From assembly GCA_963741385.1 (NCBI GenBank), contig CAVUHO010000006.1, positions 620,001-684,000 on the forward strand: 64,000 nt of DNA, written 5' to 3'. This DNA comes from Sulfomarinibacter sp963741385 (GTDB taxonomy: Bacteria; Acidobacteriota; Thermoanaerobaculia; Thermoanaerobaculales; Sulfomarinibacteraceae). The notes under the pieces were generated by a model. The model saw only the letters and a list, made by a program, of their open reading frames with translations. It had not been told where the DNA came from and ran no database searches. Within the stretch, counting starts at the first letter, position 1. Every line of letters begins with the position of its first letter. Positions 30,281-38,902 of the stretch are shown here, piece after piece. The position numbers were made by a program, and so were the translations under genes.

Positions 30281-30376
30281 GGACCCTGCTCGGGACAAAT
30301 TCAGGATATGACGCGAGACCGGCGACGGCTTTATGCTAATCTTTGGAGTGGTTTCGAGGTTCTCGAGGGAGGACAC

Positions 30377-31807
30377 GTGGAGCTCAAAGAACTGCTCATG
30401 TTCATGACGAAAAAGGGTGCTTCGGATCTCCATCTGAAGCCGATGCGCCCTCCCCTCCTGCGAATCCAGGGCCGTCTCATCCCCATCAAGTCCAACCCGT
30501 TGCAGCCCGAAGAAGTGGAGGAAATGCTCGGCAGTCTTCTCAAGCCCGCGCAGCGTGAACGTTTCGATAGAACGCAAGCGGTGGACATGGGTTACGGCGT
30601 CCCGGGCGTCGCCCGTTTTCGCTGCAACATGTACATGCAGCGTGGGACCATGGCCGCGGTCTTCCGAAGAGTGCCGTTCGAAATCGCGAGTGTGGACGAT
30701 CTCCAACTCCCGGACATCATCAGATCGCTGACCGAATTTCCCAGCGGTCTGGTGCTGATTACCGGTCCGACGGGTTCCGGGAAGTCCACCACCCTGGCAG
30801 CCATGATCAACCTTATTTCCAGAGCCCGCCCTTGCCACGTGGTGACGATCGAAGATCCGATCGAGTTCCTCTTCCAGGATGACAAGGCGACCATCTCACA
30901 ACGCGAGGTGGGAACCGACACTCCGACGTTCCATGAGGCGCTCAGAAACTGCATGCGTCAGGATCCGGACGTGATCATGGTCGGCGAGATGCGCGACCTC
31001 GAGACCATGTCGACAGCCATCACCGCGGCCGAGACGGGGCACCTCGTTTTTTCGACCCTCCACACCAACAGCGCAGCCCAGACCGTGGACCGCATCATCG
31101 ATTCCTACCCGGCAGATCAGCAGACGCAGGTCCGCAGCCAGCTCGGGCTGGTTCTGCGCGCCATCGTTTCGATGCAGCTGATTCAGAACAAAGAAGGTAC
31201 TGTTCGGATGCCCGCGTGCGAGATTCTCATCAACTCACCCAAGGTCTCCAAGCACATCGAGCAGGGGGAAATCAAAGAAATCCACGAAGAAATGGAAAAC
31301 TCGGTCAACTTCTACCACATGCAGAGCATGAACCAATCGCTGATAGCACTGCTCGCACACGACAAGATCACCTACGACCAGGCGACCCAGGCCTCGTCCG
31401 ACCCGGATGATCTGTCTCTCAAACTGCGAGCGATGTTTCCGAAAATCGAGGAACGATTCAGGGAGGGTGATATGTCACCGTCGCCAGCCGACTTTTCTCA
31501 GATCACGGAGCTGCTGGAAACCAAGCGGCTGTATGAAGAGATGGAGGAGCGCCACCGTACGAAGCTCGGTGAAAAGGACGAGCAGATCGAAGCGTTGGAG
31601 TCCGACCTGGCGAGCCTTCGCGAACAGCTTCAGGAAGTCGGCGACAGCACCGATGAGCTGCGGCGTCAGGGCGAAATCGCGCGCGCTGAGGTTCACCGGG
31701 TGCGCGACGACTCGCAGCAGAAGATCAATGTTCTCAACGAGCGCATCAAAGACCTCAATCAACAGCTGCAAGACGGTGGCAAGGGACCGTCATCGGGGTT
31801 CTTCAAA

Positions 31808-31813
<6 letters not shown>
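30377..31813 (+). CDS. pilT: PilT-type twitching motility ATPase with an extra C-terminal coiled coil
   Basis: A 478-residue type IV pilus retraction ATPase, about 110 residues longer than typical PilT. GGGAGG lies six nucleotides before the GTG start. The N-terminal PAS-like domain (1-100) has 'GASDLHLKP'. The ATPase core has Walker A 'GPTGSGKST' (130-137), the Asp box 'VTIEDPIEF' (157-165), Walker B 'DVIMVGEMRD' and the His box 'GHLVFSTLHTNSA' (221-233). The AIREGK region is altered ('HIEQGEIKEIH'). Residues about 372-466 are a Glu/Arg/Gln-rich coiled coil with heptads ('LYEEMEERHRTKLGEKDEQI') and a Gly/Phe/Lys end. The tail may give a partner-binding or oligomer role. No other pilus genes are adjacent. 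Confidence 0.92.
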
Positions 31814-32083
<270 letters not shown>

Positions 32084-32123
32084 CCAGCTGCTCGTGCGTT
32101 ATGATGCACGGCTGGGAGAGCTG

Positions 32124-33479
32124 ATGGCCGAGTCCGACACCGAACAGGAGCTCTTGAGCGAACTTCACGCCCTCCTCCAGGCGGGCGAAGAAGAGGCGCT
32201 GCAGATATTCCTGCGGCTGGCCCGTTCAGAAGACATCGCAGAGTGGCTCGAATTCCTCTCACTCGACGAACGACAGCGCATCGTTTCCGCCCTCGATCAC
32301 GAAACGGCGGGCGCGGTTCTCACCGACACCACTGCGTTGATCCGGGCCGAACTGGTGGACGACATCGAACCGGAGCGCCTCGCCCGCATCGCCGAGGCGC
32401 TGCCAGCAGACGAGGCTGCCGACCTCATCGGCGAACTCGAGACCCACGAAACGGAACAGGTCTTCGGGCACATCTCCTCGGACGACGAGGAAATACTCCG
32501 ACGGCTCCTGACCTACCGCGACGACACCGCGGGCGGCATCATGAACCCGGAGGTGGTGGCGCTGACGCCCGACGAAACCGTCGACGACGCCATCCACTTT
32601 CTGCGAACCGCTGAAGCCGGCATATCCATCGCGGCGGTCTACGTCGTCGACGACGATCGCCGATTGCTCGGGTTCGTGCGGCTGCGGCGCATGGTCACCG
32701 CCCGCCCCGCGGCCCGACTCGGCGACATCATGTCCACCGACGTCATTTCAGTCGACGTCACCGCCGACCAGGAAGAAGTTGCCGATCTGGTCGACAAGTA
32801 CAACTTTCTGGCCATCCCGGTGGTCGATTCGGAAAATCGCCTGGTTGGAGTTGTCACGGTCGACGACGTACTCGACGTCATCGAGCAGGAGGCCAGTGAG
32901 GACATCTACAAGATGGCCGGCTCCTCGGTCGAGGAAGAGGAGTCGGAGTCGATCCTGCACGTTGCCCGCTACCGTCTGCCGTGGCTGCTGGTGTGTCTGG
33001 CGGGCACCCAGCTGTCGAGCTACGTGTTGGTGTTGGCTTCCCGCGAGATCAATCTCTATCAACAGATGTCGGTCTTTACCGCGTCGATCATGGCGATGGC
33101 GGGGAACACCTCGCTCCAATCCTCCACCACGACCGTCCGCAGGTTGGCCCTCGACACTCTCCCGCGCGCCCGCTATATCCGACACATCGTCCGCGAAGTC
33201 GCCGTGGCCCTCCTGATGGGTTTCATTTGCGGTGCGGTGGCGTCAGTTCTTGCAGTGCTGCTGCACAATGATCCGCTGATCGGTTTCGCCCTCGGCCCCG
33301 CGATGGCGATCGGGATGTCGGCCGCCAGCCTCCTCGGCACCGCCATGCCGATGGTCCTCGACCTTGCAGGAGTCGACCCGGCAGTAGCCTCGGGTCCGCT
33401 GGTTTCGACCATCAACGACTCGCTGGCTCTGACCGTGTACTTTTTGATAGCCACCGGCATTCTGCTGCTGCTGGGGTGA
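32124..33479 (+). CDS. mgtE: Magnesium transporter MgtE
   Basis: A 451-residue magnesium channel. An acidic N domain (about 5-125) precedes a CBS pair (about 130-255; 'YRDDTAGGIMNPEVVALTPD', 'VTVDDVLDVIEQEASED') and five membrane helices (about 285-450). The pore region shows 'SIMAMAGNTSLQSSTTTVRR' and 'STINDSLALTVYFLIA', both family hallmarks. N and CBS domains gate the pore by intracellular magnesium. GGGAG lies just before the ATG at 32124; in-frame sequence upstream is repeat DNA. Confidence 0.95.
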   Translation: MAESDTEQELLSELHALLQAGEEEALQIFLRLARSEDIAEWLEFLSLDERQRIVSALDHETAGAVLTDTTALIRAELVDDIEPERLARIAEALPADEAADLIGELETHETEQVFGHISSDDEEILRRLLTYRDDTAGGIMNPEVVALTPDETVDDAIHFLRTAEAGISIAAVYVVDDDRRLLGFVRLRRMVTARPAARLGDIMSTDVISVDVTADQEEVADLVDKYNFLAIPVVDSENRLVGVVTVDDVLDVIEQEASEDIYKMAGSSVEEEESESILHVARYRLPWLLVCLAGTQLSSYVLVLASREINLYQQMSVFTASIMAMAGNTSLQSSTTTVRRLALDTLPRARYIRHIVREVAVALLMGFICGAVASVLAVLLHNDPLIGFALGPAMAIGMSAASLLGTAMPMVLDLAGVDPAVASGPLVSTINDSLALTVYFLIATGILLLLG

Positions 33480-33480
33480 G

Positions 33481-33767
33481 TCACGAGAGGATGCCAGGCA
33501 CGCCGTCATGATGTTGAGGACAACATCATGACGGGAGCCAGGCACCTCCGCCGCACGCTGACTTTCCGCACTCGCTTCCCGTGAGGAGCCACCTTCAACA
33601 TTGTTTGCCCGCATCAACCTGCCGACGTGGATGTTCGTGTGTCCAACAATGTTGAAAATGGCACCTCCGCCGCACGCGGTCCCACCCGCCCTGAGCACTC
33701 GAGTGCTGATTGCCGGTGGGGGGATGGGTGGAAAATCCGAAATCCGAAATTCGAAATCCGAAATTCA
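33481..33767 (+). repeat. Composite repeat: type-B hairpin, type-A hairpin, C/G-tract block and octamer array
   Basis: The type-B stem is CCGTCATGATGTTG (33503-33516), loop AGGA, and CAACATCATGACGG (33521-33534). The type-A stem is TTCAACATTGTT around 33594-33605 with AACAATGTTGAA around 33645-33656. After CCACCCGCCC and GGTGGGGGG tracts come AAATCCGA octamers (33731-33767), whose last bases form the stop codon of the convergent EAL gene. Confidence 0.85.
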
Positions 33768-35042
33768 GTCGAGAGGCTTCGGGTAACCGAAGAAGAACCC
33801 CTGTTGGAGCTCGATGCCAAGGTCTCTGAGGACCTCGACCTCCGCCTCGGTCTCGACGCCTTCGGCGATCACGATCGACTGGCTGTCGCGGGCAAAAACC
33901 GTAATTGCCGACACCAGGTTTCGTTTGATCGGTTCGTCCTGGAGGTCCCTGACCAACATCTTGTCCAACTTGATGAAGTCGGGTTGCAGCTCGGCAAGAA
34001 TATGCAGCGCGCTGTACCCGGTCCCCATGTCGTCGATGGCGATCCGAAATCCGTTCTGTCGAAGCTCGTTCACGCGCTCGCGAAGGCGGCTCGCACTTTC
34101 TGCGTACGTGCGTTCGGTGATTTCCAGAACACAATCGGCCGGTGACCTGTCCACATCCTCCACGCGGCCGGTGAGCCCCTTGGCTTCGGCCTCGATGTAT
34201 TCCAGACCGAGCATCGACAAGTTGAGGAACAGGGTTGCGCCTTCCGGCAATCGCCTCGCGTTGGTCAGCGCGCGGTCGAGACACAGCAGTTCGATCTCAC
34301 CCAACATGCCCGCCCGCTCGGTGAATCCAAAGAGGTTTTCGGCGGACTCGAGATAGCTCCCCGAAGGCCCCCTGCTCAGCGCCTCGTAGCCGATGATCTC
34401 CCTCTCCGGCAGCCGCACGATCGGCTGAAACAGCGTTCTGATGGATCTCTCGCGGAGGATCCTCCGGACTTCGTCCAGCCGCGCCTGGTCCAGGGCCTCG
34501 CCGCGGCGGTGAAAATCCTGGCGCGCCTCGAGGATGCCGGTGTAGATGGTGCGCTCAACCCGGAGTGCCGGCCGCATCTTGATCACGCCCTGACCCACGC
34601 GGACGGCGACTTTCTCGCTTTCGCCGATGTCGTCGGTGATCGTAATGCCCTCGACCAGAGTGTCATGAAGCCTGCTGGCCTCGAACCGATCGGCGAGGAT
34701 CACCAAGAAAATGTCGCCGCGCACGTTCTCCTGGCACAGGAGGCTGCCCGATCTGGCGCCTGCCTCGAGTAGGCCGCTCAGGTGGCGGGAAACGTTTTTC
34801 AAGACCGAGTCGTAGCGCTCCCAACCGACGATTCGTTCGAGGTTCTGCTCGTGTTCGATACGCACCAACAAAACCTGGAGGACACCCCTCTCATCCAACA
34901 TCCTTCGTATCCGGTCCAGCACCACCGGCAACGTCGGCAGCTTGGTGACAGGGTCGAATAGACTCGCCCGATACTGCAGTATCCGGGTCTGCAGCTCGAT
35001 GGGGTCGGTGGCGGAGAACCCGTTACCCACGCGGCTCGCCAT
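33765..35042 (-). CDS. EAL-domain cyclic di-GMP phosphodiesterase with a degenerate GGDEF domain
   Basis: A 425-residue protein. The N-terminal GGDEF-fold region (about 20-175) starts 'FDPVTKLPTLPVVLDRI' but has RGDIF where GGDEF belongs, so it is probably a regulatory GTP- or partner-binding domain. The EAL domain (about 185-422) looks active: 'IGYEALSRG', 'LFLNLSMLGLE', 'LEITERTY', 'IDDMGTGYSAL', 'FIKLDKMLV', 'VIAEGVET' and 'QGFFFGYPKP' keep the metal and catalytic residues. It overlaps the response regulator gene by 20 nt, suggesting that the regulator's signal controls c-di-GMP breakdown. Its stop codon lies in an octamer repeat. Confidence 0.9.
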   Translation of the reverse strand: MASRVGNGFSATDPIELQTRILQYRASLFDPVTKLPTLPVVLDRIRRMLDERGVLQVLLVRIEHEQNLERIVGWERYDSVLKNVSRHLSGLLEAGARSGSLLCQENVRGDIFLVILADRFEASRLHDTLVEGITITDDIGESEKVAVRVGQGVIKMRPALRVERTIYTGILEARQDFHRRGEALDQARLDEVRRILRERSIRTLFQPIVRLPEREIIGYEALSRGPSGSYLESAENLFGFTERAGMLGEIELLCLDRALTNARRLPEGATLFLNLSMLGLEYIEAEAKGLTGRVEDVDRSPADCVLEITERTYAESASRLRERVNELRQNGFRIAIDDMGTGYSALHILAELQPDFIKLDKMLVRDLQDEPIKRNLVSAITVFARDSQSIVIAEGVETEAEVEVLRDLGIELQQGFFFGYPKPLD

Positions 35043-35409
35043 CGGAGGCCTCGAGCAGCTGCCGCACCTGGCGGACGAGTTCACGTGGTGAAAACGGCTT
35101 GCAGATGTAGGCGTTGGCGCCCAACTGAAGCGTCCCCAGTTGGTCCTGGTGGCCGCTGCGGGCGCTCACCACGAGGACGGGAACATCTGCGCCCTTGGTG
35201 TCGAGCCGCAGGAGCTTGAGCAGCTCCATGCCGTCGAGGTCCGGCATCATCAGGTCGAGGAGAACGAGATCCGGCGGGTCCACCAGCATTCGCGCCAGTG
35301 CCGACCGACCATCTGTGTCGGTCTCCACCTGGAAACCGTCCGCCTTGAGGATGGTTGCGAGGAGATCCACCATGTCCGGTTCGTCGTCGACCACGAAGAC
35401 TCGCGCCAT
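35023..35409 (-). CDS. Stand-alone response regulator receiver protein
   Basis: A 128-residue CheY-like receiver without an output domain. 'VFVVDDEPDMVDLL' has the acidic pair, 'LVLLDLMMPDLDG' the phospho-acceptor Asp at about 51, 'VLVVSARSG' the Thr/Ser switch and 'ICKPFSPRELV' the conserved Lys. Its ATG overlaps the stop of the upstream histidine kinase gene as TGATG, and its 3' end overlaps the EAL gene, so the kinase is its likely partner. Confidence 0.92.
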   Translation of the reverse strand: MARVFVVDDEPDMVDLLATILKADGFQVETDTDGRSALARMLVDPPDLVLLDLMMPDLDGMELLKLLRLDTKGADVPVLVVSARSGHQDQLGTLQLGANAYICKPFSPRELVRQVRQLLEASDGEPRG

Positions 35410-37028
35410 CAACCCTCCCCCGACAGCCGTCCGCCGAGACTCACCTTTTCGAGTCTATCAGAGGGACCCGGCTGGTCGGTCCGTGCCGGGCTCGAATCCA
35501 ACCGTGGGAACCAGACGAAAATCGTCGATCCAAACCCCTCAGCGCTTTCCGCCCACACCGACCCCCGGTGAGCCTCGACAATGCTCCGTACCAACGACAA
35601 TCCGAGTCCCATCCCTCCAAATCGCCGCCGCGAGCTCGGGTCCACCTGGTAAAAGCGATCAAAGATGCGCACCAGTTCGGACCTGGGTATGCCGACGCCG
35701 TTGTCCCTGATGCTCACCAGGACCCCTTCACGATCGTCCCGCACACTCGCCCCTGCGATGACGACAACCATTCCGCCTTCAGGAGTGAACTTGACGGCGT
35801 TGTCCACGAGGTTGAAAAACACTCTCTCGATCTGTTCCGGATTGAGCTGCAACGGTTCGAGCGCGGGTTCCACCCTCACGTCGATTTCGATTTCGGATTC
35901 CTCGAGCCGTGGTCTGAAGGTGTCGATGACACCTTCGAGCACGGCCGACAGGTCGACTTCTTCCCTCGTCGAGTCGAGCGTCATGTAGCGCTCGAACCGC
36001 GACAACTGGACGAGCTCCTCGACCCTCAGCGTCAGACGCTGCACGTTTTTCCGACAGATCATGGCGGCGCGAAGCGCTTCCTCCGGAAGACCGCCAAGCT
36101 CACCATCGGTCATCAGCTCGAGATAACCGCGCAGCGCGGTCAAAGGTGTCTTGAGTTCGTGCGAGACGTTGGCCACCAGATCGGCCTTCGTCTGATCGAG
36201 CGTTTCCAACTCGCGATTGGCCTCGCGAAGCCGCTGAATCGTCGCCAGGAGTTCGTCGGCCATGACGTTGAAGGCCTCGGCCAATTCCTCGATCTCGTCT
36301 CGCGAGTCGACTGCAACTCGTTCCTCGAGATGCCCCTCCTGGATTCTCTGAACACCTTCGCGCAGCCTTTGCACGTCGCGCGTGATGCCTCTGGCGAGCA
36401 GCATCGACACCCACTGGGTCAGCCCAAGACCCAGGGCCAGAATCAACGCCGACAGCCACAACGAGTTTCGAAGCTGCCGATTCACGTCGGCGTAACTGAA
36501 GGTCCCCACCAACGAAAAATGATGGCTGCCCCATTGGTCGACGACCGGGGCCACGACGCGGAAAACCCGTTCACCGCTCGGCTCCCGGACCACGGAGGCC
36601 GAGGGCTCCAAACCGGCGATCGCTCGATTCAAGTCCCGGTCGTCGATGACCGGAGCATTGATGCCGTCGCCGTACACGAGCAAGTTGTCACCTTCAGAAC
36701 TCAGCACCACGTTGCCACGCACATCCACGATCTCGAGCCGGTTGACGTCGGCGTTCAGTTGTCGAAGCTGTGCGACTTCCTGGTCGAGGATGCCCTTCCC
36801 CGAGGAACCCAGAAAAGTGAAATGTGTGACCAGGGGATCGCTGATGAGGGAGGCATATGTCTGGGCCGAGCGTTCCATGTTTCGTTGTACCGAACGATGA
36901 CGAAAAACCACGAGCACCAGTGCGCTTGCGACCAGGCTGAGCACGACCGCAAAGGCGATGTGACGAGCGATCCTCGTCTGCAGACTGGTGCGTCTCGAAC
37001 TCACCGTTTTCCGCCCCTCCTCGATCAT
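35409..37028 (-). CDS. Membrane sensor histidine kinase (HAMP, HisKA, HATPase)
   Basis: A 539-residue PhoR/PilS-like kinase. TM1 (about 20-42) and TM2 (about 180-205) flank a periplasmic sensor of about 135 residues. A HAMP linker follows ('GITRDVQRLREGVQRIQEGH'), then the H-box 'VANVSHELKTPLTALRGYL', N-box 'FFNLVDNAVKFTPEGG', G1 'SIRDNGVGIPRSE', the 'FYQVDPSSRRRFGGMGLG' lid and G2 'GLSLVRSIVEAHRG'. The signal is unknown. It starts at the ATG at 37028, 40 nt after yicC, and is coupled to the receiver gene downstream. Confidence 0.92.
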   Translation of the reverse strand: MIEEGRKTVSSRRTSLQTRIARHIAFAVVLSLVASALVLVVFRHRSVQRNMERSAQTYASLISDPLVTHFTFLGSSGKGILDQEVAQLRQLNADVNRLEIVDVRGNVVLSSEGDNLLVYGDGINAPVIDDRDLNRAIAGLEPSASVVREPSGERVFRVVAPVVDQWGSHHFSLVGTFSYADVNRQLRNSLWLSALILALGLGLTQWVSMLLARGITRDVQRLREGVQRIQEGHLEERVAVDSRDEIEELAEAFNVMADELLATIQRLREANRELETLDQTKADLVANVSHELKTPLTALRGYLELMTDGELGGLPEEALRAAMICRKNVQRLTLRVEELVQLSRFERYMTLDSTREEVDLSAVLEGVIDTFRPRLEESEIEIDVRVEPALEPLQLNPEQIERVFFNLVDNAVKFTPEGGMVVVIAGASVRDDREGVLVSIRDNGVGIPRSELVRIFDRFYQVDPSSRRRFGGMGLGLSLVRSIVEAHRGSVWAESAEGFGSTIFVWFPRLDSSPARTDQPGPSDRLEKVSLGGRLSGEG

Positions 37029-37068
37029 CGTACCGCTGAATCGGTCCGTCGCATGGGCAAGCCCGACG

Positions 37069-37959
37069 TCACTCCAGATTCTGGACCTGTTCCCGCACCC
37101 TTTCCGCCGCCGACTTCGCGTCAACCAACCGCTCGGCGATACCGGGCTCACGGCACTTCGAACCCAGCGTGTTGAGCTCACGGTGGATTTCCTGACACAG
37201 GAAATCCAGTGTTCGCCCAACTGTTCCGCCCCCCGCCAGCCGCTCGGAAAACGCCGCGATGTGAGCCCGCAAGCGAACGACCTCTTCGGCGACGTCGGCA
37301 CGGTCGGCAATGATCGCTGCCTCCTGGACGATGCGGTCCGGGTCGGCAGCATTTGCGGCGAGACCCTCGATCCGCTCGTGCGCCCGTCCCATGATCGCTT
37401 GCCGAAGCTCCGGCAGACGGGGTTCGAACCAATCGGCAAACTCCACAACCTGGCCCAGTTCGCCGACGATCTGCCGACTCAACCGCTCCCCTTCCGCAGC
37501 GCGCATCTCCATCAGCTTTCCGACCGCGACCGAAACCACCTCGCGCAGAGCTGCGGACTCGTCATCGTCGAGGATGGTCTCCTGCGCACTCACCGAAACC
37601 AAACCCGGAACCGCCAGGACATCACCGAGGGAGAGCCCGGTCGTGGTCCCGTCCGGCAGAGGAATGGCCGAAAGCTGTTCGAGTACCGCAACAATCTGCT
37701 CGGCGTTGACCGTCACCTGTGGGCCCGACGCGCGACCGTGCTCGAGGTTGACCTGCGCCGTCACCCGGCCCCGCTGCAATCGATCGCAGATCTCGCCGCG
37801 AACCACCGCCTCCAGTTCGGGGCTTTCCTCCCGGAGATTCGTCCGAACCTGAACATCGAGATAGCGGTGATTCACCGAACGCACGACAATCGAAACTCCG
37901 AACCGGTCAGAAAGCTCTGCGCGAGCCCGCCCGAAGCCGGTCATGCTCATCAATCCCAT
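37069..37959 (-). CDS. yicC: YicC family endoribonuclease
   Basis: A 296-residue YicC-family protein. It begins with the hallmark 'MSMTGFGRAR', continues with 'SVNHRYLDVQVR', and ends with the conserved 'GRTLDFLCQEIHRELNTLG' and 'KCREPGIAERLVDAKSAAER' region. E. coli YicC has been reported to act as an endoribonuclease in stress and sRNA turnover; the role here is by family. It is the first gene of the yicC-kinase-regulator-EAL run. Confidence 0.92.
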   Translation of the reverse strand: MGLMSMTGFGRARAELSDRFGVSIVVRSVNHRYLDVQVRTNLREESPELEAVVRGEICDRLQRGRVTAQVNLEHGRASGPQVTVNAEQIVAVLEQLSAIPLPDGTTTGLSLGDVLAVPGLVSVSAQETILDDDESAALREVVSVAVGKLMEMRAAEGERLSRQIVGELGQVVEFADWFEPRLPELRQAIMGRAHERIEGLAANAADPDRIVQEAAIIADRADVAEEVVRLRAHIAAFSERLAGGGTVGRTLDFLCQEIHRELNTLGSKCREPGIAERLVDAKSAAERVREQVQNLE

Positions 37960-38038
37960 ATCATCTCCAATCGAATTCGAGTCATCAGATTACCCGCAAA
38001 CACCACGAGGTTCAAACCCCTGACTGTCCGGGAGTTCG

Positions 38039-38647
38039 TCAGAACGACGGATCTCGTTTGTCGAGAAACGCCTCGGCGCCCTCGGTCGGGTCGCCGACGG
38101 CAAACAGCAGCCGGAACGCTGCAAGTTCGAGGGCGAGACCGGCGCTGCGCGGGGGGGCCGATCGCATGAGATCACGGGCGCTCGTTACGGCGGCGAGCGA
38201 AAGGCCTGCAAGCAGCGGCAAATCCATCCGGTCGACCAGTACCTGGTGGGCGATTCCGATCTCCACCGCTTCGCCGGCGGGAATTTCAGCGGTCGACAAC
38301 AGACCACGGGCGAGGGCCCGCCGCCCCGCCCGGCCCAGCGCCCAGATCACTCCCGGCGACGGCAACCCTGGCCCCGGCGCCAAACACAGCCTGGTGGAGG
38401 GCAACAGATAGATGAGATCAGAGCAGAGGGCGATATCGAGGGCCGGCGAGGCGACCACCCCTTCGACAACCGCGACCGTCACCGCGCGGCCGCGGACCCA
38501 CGCTTCGACAACCGACCAGGGAAGCGGGGAACCGTCGCCGCCACTTGCGACATCGACCACCAGGAACCCCGTCTCCGACGCCAGGGTGGCGAGATTCGCC
38601 GCCTGCGCAGACGGGTCGTCACAGTGATTCCAGTCGTACCTCCGCAC
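38039..38647 (-). CDS. Divergent crotonase (enoyl-CoA hydratase) family protein
   Basis: A 202-residue protein with a crotonase-like core: 'VAVVEGVVASPALDIALCSD' aligns with the family's A-x-V-x-G-x-A-x-G-G-G-x-E segment, 'STRLCLAPGPGLPSPGVIW' with the next loop, and 'EGAEAFLDKRDPSF' is the typical tail. The oxyanion-hole Gly-Gly is replaced by Ser-Pro and the protein is about 60 residues shorter than usual, so ordinary hydratase activity is doubtful. It is alone, 79 nt upstream of yicC on the same strand. Confidence 0.7.
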   Translation of the reverse strand: MRRYDWNHCDDPSAQAANLATLASETGFLVVDVASGGDGSPLPWSVVEAWVRGRAVTVAVVEGVVASPALDIALCSDLIYLLPSTRLCLAPGPGLPSPGVIWALGRAGRRALARGLLSTAEIPAGEAVEIGIAHQVLVDRMDLPLLAGLSLAAVTSARDLMRSAPPRSAGLALELAAFRLLFAVGDPTEGAEAFLDKRDPSF

Positions 38648-38830
38648 GGCGCCAGTCTACCTGGGAACCCCGAAGAAGCGCCGGTGGCTGCGACCGCTCG
38701 ATGCACGGTCTTCGACCGGGCGACGGATGGGTTGTTTTCCGGCGCGCCTTTTGCAACCTCCGTGCCGGTTCCCGGGATCGGACCGGCCGGATTCGCGCCT
38801 GGAGGTGGTAAGTCGATTAGGCAAAACAAC

Positions 38831-38860
38831 TTAAGGCTATTTCTGAGAATGTGCTACAAT
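38831..38860 (+). promoter_or_regulatory. Predicted sigma-70-type promoter of pepA
   Basis: TACAAT at 38855-38860 is a near-consensus -10 box. A weak TTAAGG -35 lies 18 nt upstream at 38831-38836. The ATG is 42 nt after the -10 box. The rest of the 255-nt gap from 38648 shows nothing recognisable. Confidence 0.5.
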
Positions 38861-38902
38861 CCGCGGCCGAGTTGTACACAAAGGGAGGGTTGAACTCACC
38901 CA

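Noticed and set aside
37420..37435. A GGTTCGAACC sequence that looks like a tRNA T-loop.
   Set aside because: It is inside the yicC coding sequence and no acceptor, D or anticodon stems can be formed around it; I found no tRNA or rRNA gene in the window.
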